Assembly: GCF_038070315.1 (NCBI RefSeq)
Contig: NZ_JBBPCC010000007.1
Span: 223,764-287,763 of the forward strand
Direction of reading: 5' to 3'
DNA from: Paenibacillus_G filicis
GTDB lineage: Bacteria > Bacillota > Bacilli > Paenibacillales > NBRC-103111
Length of the DNA: 64,000 nt
The position numbers and the translations under genes are program-made. Positions 39,911 to 47,629 of the stretch are shown piece by piece (positions within the stretch are counted from its first letter, which is position 1; every line of letters starts with the position of its first letter). A model generated the notes under the pieces. That model made no database searches, was not told where the DNA came from, and saw only the letters and a program-made list of their open reading frames with translations.

Positions 39911-41329
39911 TTAACTCTGCCCAAACTGCAGATCCGGTTCGCCGTAAGTCATCGTATCCAGGCTGATCGCAAGGCCTTGCCAGTCAAAGTCTCCCCGCTC
40001 CGCTCGGCGCCGGTTATCGCCAGCGATGCTCCGGTACAGACAAAGCGCCTCGCGGTCTTCCAGATGCGCCGTTTCCTGCCCCAGATGCTCGGACAGCAGC
40101 TGGCAGCGAAGCATCCGCACCATCTTGGCGTCCCAGATCGAAGCATTCATCTCCGTATGCCCGTTGATCGAATTGAAGTGCAGGTTGCAGGAGCCGATCG
40201 TCGCCCAAACGTCATCGATCAGCATGATCTTGGCATGAACATAGATCGGGCTTCTTATTCCCAGTTCATTGGGCCCTGCGATGCCGGCCAGCGTGAAGTT
40301 ATCATAGCGGCCAAGCGCTTCGATCGACTCGAAGAAGCTGGACCGGCTGGGATCCTGCCGGAAGGTCCGGACATAGGACTCAGGCTCCGCCGGAACCAGT
40401 AAGACGATCTCCACTCCGCGCTTCAGCGCCGCTTCCAGCCTAGCTGCAATCTCCGGAACGGGTAGCGCCTGATTCTCGATATAGATGGAGCGGCGGGCGG
40501 CATCGATCGCCTGTATGTATTGCTCCGTCACGGCACGCTCGCCAGCGGCGATGTCTACAGAAGAACCGCCAGGGACCGGGTAGCTGCGGAAGTAGCGTCC
40601 TGCGTGCACGTTTCGCTGAATTTGTACCAGACTATCTCCGCGGGGAGCCGATACACGATCAGGCAGCGCCAACTCGTCGTCACCATCGTGGCCCCATACG
40701 CCATCTGCCTCCGCTCTCTCGCTCGCCTCGTTCCAGCGTTGGACGAAATTATGGTGTACGTCGGTCGCAGACGGTCCGGTCACCTCCACATAGATATCGT
40801 GGCGTTGACCCTCGCCCCGGTGTCCGGGCTCGAAGGCTCCGAAGGTCGGATTGATTCCCCCGATAAAGGCCGTCTCGGACTCATTTCCAGCGTCCACCAG
40901 CCAAAATTTCTGGTGCTGGCAGAAATAGCCGTGTGCACGGTCCCAGCGTATAAGGAAGCGAGAACCCCGCGCAGCGAGCCGTTCGTGGTCTGCAGGTGAA
41001 CCGGGGAAGGCCTGCCCGTACCCGCTGCTCTCCGGGTTCGGGCGCCAGCATAGTACCCGCACGTCCAGTCCTCTGGCAGCTGCCCGGTCCAGTACATCCA
41101 GCACACTACCCCGTCCATCCGGCATCTCGAAGTCGGGGTCCATGAAGGTAACCGCGATCCAGACGCTGTGCTGAGCCGCCTCAATCGCCTCACAGATACG
41201 CCGGAACGTAGGAGCGCTGTCTACAAGCGGCTGAAGGCGATTACCGGATCTCGGCGGATAAGAAGCGTCTGCGACGGGTGGAATATATGATTCGTGGCGT
41301 TCTAGCAGTGAATGTTCCGTTTGATTCAT
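39911..41329 (-). CDS. Phospholipase D / cardiolipin-synthase-like protein
   Basis: 472 residues from the ATG at 41329 (AAGGAGG 8 bases upstream; the frame runs 14 codons further to an unsupported ATG). Two HKD motifs are present: HQKFWLVD near residue 139 and HAKIMLIDD near residue 365, each with the His, Lys and Asp that form the phosphatidyl-transfer site. No membrane segments are evident, unlike ClsA, so it is a soluble PLD-fold enzyme acting on a phospholipid or nucleic acid. The duplicated fold is complete. It stands alone, with a terminator behind it and a 14-base palindrome upstream. Confidence 0.9.
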   Translation of the reverse strand: MNQTEHSLLERHESYIPPVADASYPPRSGNRLQPLVDSAPTFRRICEAIEAAQHSVWIAVTFMDPDFEMPDGRGSVLDVLDRAAARGLDVRVLCWRPNPESSGYGQAFPGSPADHERLAARGSRFLIRWDRAHGYFCQHQKFWLVDAGNESETAFIGGINPTFGAFEPGHRGEGQRHDIYVEVTGPSATDVHHNFVQRWNEASERAEADGVWGHDGDDELALPDRVSAPRGDSLVQIQRNVHAGRYFRSYPVPGGSSVDIAAGERAVTEQYIQAIDAARRSIYIENQALPVPEIAARLEAALKRGVEIVLLVPAEPESYVRTFRQDPSRSSFFESIEALGRYDNFTLAGIAGPNELGIRSPIYVHAKIMLIDDVWATIGSCNLHFNSINGHTEMNASIWDAKMVRMLRCQLLSEHLGQETAHLEDREALCLYRSIAGDNRRRAERGDFDWQGLAISLDTMTYGEPDLQFGQS

Positions 41330-41393
41330 GTATGAACCTCCTTGGCGGACATGTACGCATGACAATGGCATATCGTGGATTATTGGTTATAGC

Positions 41394-41407
41394 CTATACA
41401 TGTATAG
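41394..41407. promoter_or_regulatory. 14-base perfect palindrome upstream of the PLD-like gene
   Basis: CTATACATGTATAG, 65 bases before the start codon. It may be a regulator operator overlapping a promoter (TATACA). No cognate regulator is adjacent. Confidence 0.35.
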
Positions 41408-41438
41408 TAGCACGGGTTTAAAGTCCGCCAAGTTAAGA

Positions 41439-42035
41439 TTACTTTGAGTTCGCGTTCATCTTCTCCTGCATCTCCTTCAGCATGCGCTGCCGGGCGATCT
41501 GCGGGTCGAGCTCAGGATTTAAGATATGCCGGATGTAAGAAGTGCTGCTGCTGCGAATCTGTTCATCGGTGGCCTTAACCGCGCCGTGGAATTTGAAATG
41601 GGGGAGCAGGCGCATCCCGATTTGATTGGCGAAAGCCTGCAACGGCCGAGTCAGCTCGCTAATCGTGTAGCCGATCAGGCCGCCTGCCTGATACGTGTCC
41701 TCTGCACCGCCGATGGAGATCGCGAGCACAAATTCTTTGCCTGCTACGGTTCGGCCAGACGGACTGAACAACCAGGCGGTCGTAAACACTTCATCCAGCC
41801 ACTGCTTCAGCAGCGAAGGTGTGCCGTACCATTGAAGCGGAAATTGCAAGACTAGACGGTCATGTTCGGCTATCAGAGTCTGTTCACGCTGGACCTCCAA
41901 CCTTTTCTCAGGATAGGATGTATACAAATCATGCACCGTTACCTGGCTGGAATGCTCCTGCAAGGCCTCCACCCAATGTTTATTCACGCGGGATTGCTGC
42001 AAATTCGGATGAGCCACGATGACCAATATTTTCAA
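41439..42035 (-). CDS. NAD(P)H-dependent oxidoreductase, flavodoxin-fold
   Basis: 198 residues of the quinone-reductase/KefF-like family. The opening MKILVIVAHPNLQQSRVNKHWVEAL is the FMN-binding loop, LVLQFPLQWYGTPSLLKQWLDEVF near residue 82 is the diagnostic second motif, and AISIGGAEDTYQAGG near residue 105 follows. It would reduce quinones or electrophiles with two electrons in the cytoplasm. Upstream lies an operator matching the one before the TetR gene immediately upstream, so it is probably derepressed by an electrophile or quinone. Confidence 0.93.
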   Translation of the reverse strand: MKILVIVAHPNLQQSRVNKHWVEALQEHSSQVTVHDLYTSYPEKRLEVQREQTLIAEHDRLVLQFPLQWYGTPSLLKQWLDEVFTTAWLFSPSGRTVAGKEFVLAISIGGAEDTYQAGGLIGYTISELTRPLQAFANQIGMRLLPHFKFHGAVKATDEQIRSSSTSYIRHILNPELDPQIARQRMLKEMQEKMNANSK

Positions 42036-42054
42036 ATTCTCATCATCTCCTTTT

Positions 42055-42075
42055 TTTGACTATCGTGAATGTCAA
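42055..42075. promoter_or_regulatory. TetR operator before the NAD(P)H oxidoreductase
   Basis: On the minus strand TTGACATTCACGATAGTCAA, matching the site at 42766 except for four central bases. It lies 20 bases before the oxidoreductase start. Confidence 0.7.
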
Positions 42076-42093
42076 TATAAAAGTTAAAAAAAT

Positions 42094-42747
42094 TTAGGCG
42101 GGTCTTATGATCGCTAGCGCCGAATCGACAACCTGCTTAATCGCTGCTTCCAGCCGCTCTCTCTGTTCCTGCACCGGAATCTCCTGGGATAGAAGCTCCT
42201 GCTGCAGCCTGTCTAAATAATTCATGCCTTGCGACACGCCTCCCCAGAATTGCGCAGCCATCAGGCTGGCATCCCCCTGACGGATCGACTGCTGGCTCAT
42301 GCCCTTCTCTATCGCTTCGGTCATGGGCCGCATGAAGCCTTTCATCCAATCAAAGGGAGAGAACTCCTCGGGCGTAAACAAATAATGTACATCCAGGCTG
42401 ATGCGCATGTAGAAGCGGGATATAGCCGGCTTCTCCAGCACCTGATTGCAGACCAGCCGGGCATACGTGTGGAACAGGTCGAACGCAGAGCCCTCCTGCT
42501 CGAAGTGGGACTTCGTGAAGCGGTTTGTTCCCTCCATCATGTAGGTGTAAAGCTCGCGAAACAAGGTTTGCTTGTTTTTAAAATAGTGGTAAACCAGCCC
42601 GCGCGCCAGACCGGCCCGCTCCGCGATATCCCCGATCTCGGAGGCCGCATAACCCTTCTCGGCATACACAAGAATAGCGGCTTGCAAAATCTCTTGGGTA
42701 CGCTGTTTGCGAATTTCTTCATTTTGTTCCTTGGTACGGGGCGACAT
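42094..42747 (-). CDS. TetR/AcrR-family repressor of the NAD(P)H oxidoreductase
   Basis: 217 residues. The helix-turn-helix lies at about residues 15-62 (EILQAAILVYAEKGYAASEIGDIAERAGLARGLVYHYFKNKQTLF). The remaining helical domain holds the effector pocket. An operator lies 19 bases upstream of its own start and a near-identical one before the oxidoreductase gene, which follows 58 bases downstream in the same direction; both genes are likely repressed by this protein. The inducer is unknown, though quinones are a natural guess from the target. Confidence 0.93.
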   Translation of the reverse strand: MSPRTKEQNEEIRKQRTQEILQAAILVYAEKGYAASEIGDIAERAGLARGLVYHYFKNKQTLFRELYTYMMEGTNRFTKSHFEQEGSAFDLFHTYARLVCNQVLEKPAISRFYMRISLDVHYLFTPEEFSPFDWMKGFMRPMTEAIEKGMSQQSIRQGDASLMAAQFWGGVSQGMNYLDRLQQELLSQEIPVQEQRERLEAAIKQVVDSALAIIRPA

Positions 42748-42765
42748 AAGATTCCTCGCTTTTAA

Positions 42766-42786
42766 TTGACATTCGTGTTAGTCAAA
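42766..42786. promoter_or_regulatory. TetR operator before the tetR gene
   Basis: TTGACATTCGTGTTAGTCAA, with TTGAC/GTCAA arms, the twin of the site at 42055. Confidence 0.7.
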
Positions 42787-42950
42787 ATAATACAGGACCA
42801 TGGATGATATTGTCAATAGATCTCTGGAACAAGCCGCTGCCCATTGTACAGGATTCAGGCTTGTTCTCCGTCTGTTTCTATGTGCGACGGGCAGATTCTT
42901 CGAATATATTGCTATATAGAAATGAAAGGCACTCGGAAAAGGAGGTCCCC

Positions 42951-43715
42951 ATGAAAAAGAAGCTTCCTTACGTGCGCAGCAAGTGGAATAAAACCCAGCC
43001 GCTTCTGGCTCATGAAAGCCTCAGGCCGCATATCCCGAAAACCTTCAAGCTGAGCGAACCCAGCCTGCAGGCTGTATTGGATGAATTCGGCATAGCCTAC
43101 ATGAAGCCGGATATCGGCACCTACGGCCAGGGCGTGATGCGGGCAGAGAAAATTCAGCCGGAGGAAGGACCGGCTGAATTTGTCCTCTTCTCGGGAACGA
43201 ACCGGTACAGCTTCAAGACAGTCTCTTCTCTTTACGAGACCCTGCTGCATAGGAAGTTAAAGCGCAGCTACCTGGTACAGCAAGGTATCGACCTGCTGAC
43301 CTATAACGGCCGTCTGCTGGATGTGAGGGTAATGGTCCAGATCGGGCCGGACGGACCGTGGGAGAGCACGGGAGTGATCGGCCGGCTGGCCGCTCCTCAT
43401 AAAGTCGTCACGAATTATCATAACGGCGGTACGCCCCTGCCTCTGGAGGCATTGCTCCAGCCCTTCCTGGATGAGCAGCAGATTGGAGCGTATCGCGATC
43501 TACTCTATACCTTGGGCAGGAATACTGCTGAGGCCATGGCCGCCGCTTATCCTGCTATCCATATGCTTGGCATAGATGTAGGGATCGATGTGCAGATGAA
43601 GCCCTGGATTATCGAGGTCAATACCAAGCCGGATGTTTTTATTTTCAAGGTATTGGAGGATAAAACGATGTACAACAAGATCTACCAGTACGCGAAGCGG
43701 CTTGGCAAGGTCTGA
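42951..43715 (+). CDS. YheC/YheD-family ATP-grasp protein (endospore coat-associated)
   Basis: 254 residues from the ATG at 42951 with AAAAGGAGG upstream; the frame is open 49 codons further, without a site or family resemblance. YMKPDIGTYGQGVMRAEK near residue 60 is the ATP-binding loop, DVRVMVQIGPDGPWESTGVIGRL near residue 120 and GIDVGIDVQMKPWIIEVNTKPD near the end give the metal and ATP ligands of an ATP-grasp fold. Relatives are spore-associated and of unknown reaction. Length is shorter than some YheC/D members (about 350-450). A strong terminator follows. Confidence 0.9.
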   Translation: MKKKLPYVRSKWNKTQPLLAHESLRPHIPKTFKLSEPSLQAVLDEFGIAYMKPDIGTYGQGVMRAEKIQPEEGPAEFVLFSGTNRYSFKTVSSLYETLLHRKLKRSYLVQQGIDLLTYNGRLLDVRVMVQIGPDGPWESTGVIGRLAAPHKVVTNYHNGGTPLPLEALLQPFLDEQQIGAYRDLLYTLGRNTAEAMAAAYPAIHMLGIDVGIDVQMKPWIIEVNTKPDVFIFKVLEDKTMYNKIYQYAKRLGKV

Positions 43716-43823
43716 GCTGCGGGGAATGAAGCAAGAGCCGTAAGCTCCGCAACTGCGGGACGAATGGCTAAGCGGCCCTGGCATAGCCTCTTGCTCGTTC
43801 ACACAGCCGAGAATCTATAGCAA

Positions 43824-43863
43824 CCGCATGCGGAGATATTCGTTGCATGCGGATGCTTTTTTT
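43824..43863 (+). terminator. Terminator of the YheC/D gene
   Basis: CCGCATGC (43824-43831) pairs with GCATGCGG (43845-43852), then a T run at 43857-43863. Confidence 0.85.
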
Positions 43864-43965
43864 CTTTTTGACGTTCCAGCGAACTAAGAGCTTTCTTTAC
43901 AACTCTCTTTCTTTATGCTAAGTTAACATACATCCAATCATCCTACCTTTGGAGGTACCCGAGAT

Positions 43966-44664
43966 ATGACGGTTCAAAAAACGAAGCGGCTGTCACTGGT
44001 CGAACAAGTGACGATGCAGATCGAATATTTGATCGAAAGCGGCTATTGGCGTGTCGGGGACAAGCTTCCTCCGGAGCCTCAGCTCATGGAGCAGTTCGAT
44101 GTGAGCCGCAATACGCTGAGAGAAGCGATTCGCTCGCTCGTGCATCTGGGTCTGCTCGAGACACGGCAGGGCTTCGGCACTCACGTCACCGCGACGAGCG
44201 ATCTGGAAATGGCGCTGAAGAAGAAAATCAAGAAAAGCGAGCTCATCGAGACGCTCGAGGTCCGGCTGGCCCTGGAGCGTGAAGCAGCGCAGCTCGCCTG
44301 CGAGAGACGTACAGAGCAAGATTTGCTTGATATGAAAAGCTGGCTAGATCAATGCCAGGCGGCTGCGCGGGCCAAAGACTTTAACGAATTTATTGCGATG
44401 GATATTGCCTTCCACAAATCCGTAGTGAAAGCGGCTCATAACCGGATGTTTATGGAGTTGTATGACCACATCACGGATGCGCTTGAACAATCCGTGCATG
44501 AGCTGCTCCTGATGCGCACAGCCACCCATCGGGCCTATGACATTCATACAGATTTGCTCGAGGCTATTGAGCAGCGAAACGTCAGTCTGGCCGTTGCCAG
44601 CACCAATCACTATATGAAAGTAGCACAGGATTCCTTTGCCGCTACGATGGAGAACAAACGATGA
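43966..44664 (+). CDS. FadR-type GntR-family transcriptional regulator
   Basis: 232 residues. The winged helix-turn-helix takes the first 75 residues (WRVGDKLPPEPQLMEQFDVSRNTLREAIRSLVHLGLLETRQGFGTHV). The C-terminal FCD-type helical effector domain follows, with metal-ligand candidates in DIAFHKSVVKAAHN and the later His residues. GGAGGTACC precedes the ATG. The stop overlaps the start of the MFS gene by four bases (ATGA), so they are one operon, and the regulator probably controls the exporter in response to its cargo. Confidence 0.93.
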   Translation: MTVQKTKRLSLVEQVTMQIEYLIESGYWRVGDKLPPEPQLMEQFDVSRNTLREAIRSLVHLGLLETRQGFGTHVTATSDLEMALKKKIKKSELIETLEVRLALEREAAQLACERRTEQDLLDMKSWLDQCQAAARAKDFNEFIAMDIAFHKSVVKAAHNRMFMELYDHITDALEQSVHELLLMRTATHRAYDIHTDLLEAIEQRNVSLAVASTNHYMKVAQDSFAATMENKR

Positions 44665-45863
44665 ACCAGCCACTCACAACCAGAAGGGGTGAACGTACCC
44701 CGAGCCCGCAGCAGCTTTGGCTGTTCGTTCTAGGATTTATTCTCGTCGGAGCCAATCTGAGAGCACCGCTCTCGTCCGTTGGTCCGATCCTGGCCTCTAT
44801 TCAAGAGAGCCTGGGCTTATCCAATACGGTCGCCGGCAGTCTGACGACGGTGCCCCTGCTGGCCTTCGCCCTGCTCTCACCGTTCGCATCCCGGATTGCC
44901 GAGAAATTAGGCACCGAAAAAACGGTCTGGATCTCCTTGTTCGTGCTCATCTGCGGAATCGGCATTCGCTTCTTGCCGAATGTCAGCTTCTTATTCGCGG
45001 GTACCGCCTTCATCGGCTTAGCCATTGCAGTCTGTAATGTGCTGCTTCCAGGGATTATCAAGCAGCATTTCCCGCTGCGCATCGGGCTGATGACAGGCGT
45101 ATACGGCGTTTTCATGAATGTGTTCGCGGCCTTGGCCTCTGGGCTGAGTGATCCGCTCTCGTCCATGCAAGGCATTGGCTGGCAAGGGGCGCTAGGTTTG
45201 TGGGGGCTCCTGTCTCTGATTGCCCTACTGGTATGGAGCTTTCAACTGCGGAATAACCGTCTGGCTATTCAGGCTGCCGGTACGGCTTCTACTGAATCCG
45301 CCAACGTATGGAAATCCCCACTGGCTTGGATGGTCACTCTATTTATGGGTATCCAATCGCTGTTTTATTATACCTTGATGACCTGGCTTCCGCAGATTCT
45401 GCACACCCATGGCTATACGTCCGCTTCCGCCGGATGGCTGCTTGCGTTGATGCAGGGCGCGCTGATCCCGATGACGTTCATCATCCCAATCGTCGCAGGG
45501 CGGATGAAAAGCCAGCGTCTCTTGGCCGCCGCTATCTCTCTGCTCTTCTTCGCGGGAACTCTGGGCCTGCTTCAGGGGGTCCTGCTGCCATTATGTGCGG
45601 TGATGTTCGGCATGGCTTCCGGCGGCGCCTTCGGCCTCGCCATGATGTTCTTCTCTCTTCGGACGCAGAACGGCAAGCAAGCCTCCCAGTTATCCGGCAT
45701 GGCTCAATCCGTAGGTTACCTGCTAGCCGCGTTCGGACCGACGGTCTTCGGCTGGCTGCATGATCTCACGCATAGCTGGACCGCTCCACTGTTTGTTTTG
45801 CTAGGATTATCCGTTACCATTCTTATCGCGGGACTATTCGCCGGGCGCGGCCTCGTAAAGTGA
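44661..45863 (+). CDS. CynX/NimT-family MFS transporter
   Basis: 400 residues with 12 membrane segments. LGFILVGANLRAPLSSVGPILASIQESLGLSNTVAG at the start is the signature of the cyanate/nitroimidazole transporter family. GVYGVFMNVFAALASGLSDPLS near residue 150 and the second-half ALMQGALIPMTFIIPIVAGRMKSQRLL are typical as well. Start overlaps the GntR gene. It may export or import a small polar compound; no cyanase or partner enzyme is adjacent. Confidence 0.93.
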   Translation: MNQPLTTRRGERTPSPQQLWLFVLGFILVGANLRAPLSSVGPILASIQESLGLSNTVAGSLTTVPLLAFALLSPFASRIAEKLGTEKTVWISLFVLICGIGIRFLPNVSFLFAGTAFIGLAIAVCNVLLPGIIKQHFPLRIGLMTGVYGVFMNVFAALASGLSDPLSSMQGIGWQGALGLWGLLSLIALLVWSFQLRNNRLAIQAAGTASTESANVWKSPLAWMVTLFMGIQSLFYYTLMTWLPQILHTHGYTSASAGWLLALMQGALIPMTFIIPIVAGRMKSQRLLAAAISLLFFAGTLGLLQGVLLPLCAVMFGMASGGAFGLAMMFFSLRTQNGKQASQLSGMAQSVGYLLAAFGPTVFGWLHDLTHSWTAPLFVLLGLSVTILIAGLFAGRGLVK

Positions 45864-45974
45864 TTTCACTATCCTGCTATTTTATTCGATGATCCGCACA
45901 TTGCTAGCCCGTCTGAGGTATAGTATTCATGCCAACATTAACGGACTCTATACAATGTGCAGGGAGTAGAAAGA

Positions 45975-46658
45975 ATGAATCAAACCATCAAACAGCAGCT
46001 CGCAGAGCTGGCGGATGAAAACTATCAGAAGTTTTCCGCCGCTCTCATTCCGAATATTCATAATATACTCGGTGTTCGGCTGCCTGAATTGCGCAAGCTC
46101 GCCAAGCAACTAGCCCGTGAAGATTGGCGGGCATATCTCCAGCAGGCCGATCAGGACTATTTCGAAGAAATCATGCTGCAAGGCATGGTCATCGGCTATG
46201 TCAAAGCGGATATCGAGGAGATCCTGCGGTACGTGGCGGACTTCGTGCCCAAAATTGATAATTGGTCGGTATGCGACAGCTTCTGTACTGGCCTGAAGTT
46301 CACCAAGTCCAATAGGGCCCGAGTTCTGGAATTCCTGAAGCCCTATCTGGCCTCCGCCCGAGAATACGAGCTCCGCTTCGGCGTAGTTATGCTGCTCAAC
46401 TTTTATATCGAGGAAGAATCTGTCCTGCAGGTGCTGCAGCAACTGGATGGTATCAAGCATGAGGGCTATTATGTCAAAATGGCCGTCGCCTGGGCCGTCT
46501 CCATCTGCTACGTGAAGTTTCCCGCAATCACCCTCGGCTATTTGGGAAATAACTCCCTAGATGATTTCACCTACAACAAAGCTTTGCAGAAAATAACGGA
46601 ATCTTTGCGGGTAGATCAGACAACCCGACAGATGATCCGCGGCTTGAAACGAAAATAA
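45975..46658 (+). CDS. DNA alkylation repair protein (AlkD-like HEAT-repeat glycosylase)
   Basis: 227 residues from the ATG at 45975 with GGGAG upstream. The helical HEAT-like fold of AlkC/AlkD enzymes shows in VRLPELRKLAKQLAREDW near residue 32, IDNWSVCDSFCTGLKF near residue 100 and YYVKMAVAWAVSICYVKFP near residue 170, where Trp and Asp residues line the DNA site. Members remove bulky N3/N7-alkylated bases without base flipping. It converges on a 2OG-Fe(II) oxygenase gene of a family tied to damaged DNA; a shared terminator separates them. Confidence 0.93.
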   Translation: MNQTIKQQLAELADENYQKFSAALIPNIHNILGVRLPELRKLAKQLAREDWRAYLQQADQDYFEEIMLQGMVIGYVKADIEEILRYVADFVPKIDNWSVCDSFCTGLKFTKSNRARVLEFLKPYLASAREYELRFGVVMLLNFYIEEESVLQVLQQLDGIKHEGYYVKMAVAWAVSICYVKFPAITLGYLGNNSLDDFTYNKALQKITESLRVDQTTRQMIRGLKRK

Positions 46659-46661
46659 GAA

Positions 46662-46708
46662 GAGGCTTTCCCCCATTAGAAATCTTGGGAGAAAGCCTCG
46701 CCTTTTTT
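46662..46708. terminator. Terminator between alkD-like and oxygenase genes
   Basis: GAGGCTTTC (46662-46670) with GAAAGCCTC (46691-46699) plus inner CCCCA/TGGGA pairing, then a T run at 46702-46708. Confidence 0.88.
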
Positions 46709-46750
46709 ATTGAATCTAGACCACAGGCATCGATATGACTCAGCCCTTAG

Positions 46751-47464
46751 CTATTGCGCATCATGAAAAATAACCCCCAAGCTGTATCGGGTCCCCGAAG
46801 CAATCGTGCTCACACCGTGCCGAAGGGTGGCCGTGTAATAGCCGCGCGTCCCCAGTACCGGACGATGACGAGTTGGAAAAATCAGACCGTCACCCTGGTT
46901 CAGAGCGATGACATGCCCCCGGCTCTGCGCGCGCGGCCGCTGCTCCACGAGCAGAAAGTCCCCGCCGGTGTAATCCGCCTCCCTCTGATTCAGCGCGACT
47001 ACGGTCTGGAAGGGAAAGGAAACGTCCCCGTACAAGTCCTGATGCAAGCAATTGTAGCCCCCGGCCTCATACCTCAGGATTAACGGTGTCGGACGGCTCT
47101 GCCCCGCTTGATGACATTGAGCAAGGAAATCCGCCAAACCCTGCGGGTAGGCGGGGGGCTTGCCCAATTGCTCCAGCCAACGGTTGGCGGTCCGGGCCAG
47201 CTCGGGATACAGAGCCTCACGGAGCTGTTGAATCACCTCGGGCAGAGGATCGCGGTAATACTTATACTCCCCGATCCCGAAGCGGTACCGGGCCATATCG
47301 ATGGTCTTACGGAAGGAACCTTCTTCCTCATATGTGCCGATGATTGCGTTGCACGCCGCTTGGCTTAGCAGATCGGGTATGCGAGCATAGCCTTGCTCGT
47401 CCAGCGAGCGCTGGATGCTAGTCCAGTCCAAGCCAGCTACAGCTTGTAAAATATTCAAGGTCAT
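46751..47464 (-). CDS. 2OG-Fe(II) oxygenase (Oxygenase-NA type)
   Basis: 237 residues from the ATG at 47464 (AAGGAGG 8 bases upstream); the frame runs 54 codons further without a site. RYRFGIGEYKYYRDPLPEVI near residue 60 and ILRYEAGGYNCLHQDLYGDVSFPFQ near residue 132 identify the family. His141 and Asp143 in LHQD, with a distal His (200 or 216) and the Arg cluster, are the iron and 2-oxoglutarate ligands. I recall this as the family (PF09859) assigned to oxidative treatment of damaged DNA; its substrate is not firmly established. It is convergent with the AlkD-like gene. Confidence 0.85.
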   Translation of the reverse strand: MTLNILQAVAGLDWTSIQRSLDEQGYARIPDLLSQAACNAIIGTYEEEGSFRKTIDMARYRFGIGEYKYYRDPLPEVIQQLREALYPELARTANRWLEQLGKPPAYPQGLADFLAQCHQAGQSRPTPLILRYEAGGYNCLHQDLYGDVSFPFQTVVALNQREADYTGGDFLLVEQRPRAQSRGHVIALNQGDGLIFPTRHRPVLGTRGYYTATLRHGVSTIASGTRYSLGVIFHDAQ

Positions 47465-47629
47465 GCGAGAGCTGCCTCCTTCATCATGAACGGCAGTTTG
47501 TCCCTGCCCCTCACTCTCTTCTAGAATCAGTATAACGCCAACTCCGAGCCTTTGTACGCCTGCTCGAGTAAAACCGCAAGGTAGCGAAAAACCCGGCTCC
47601 CTAATCGGGGCCGGGTGACTACGCATGCG

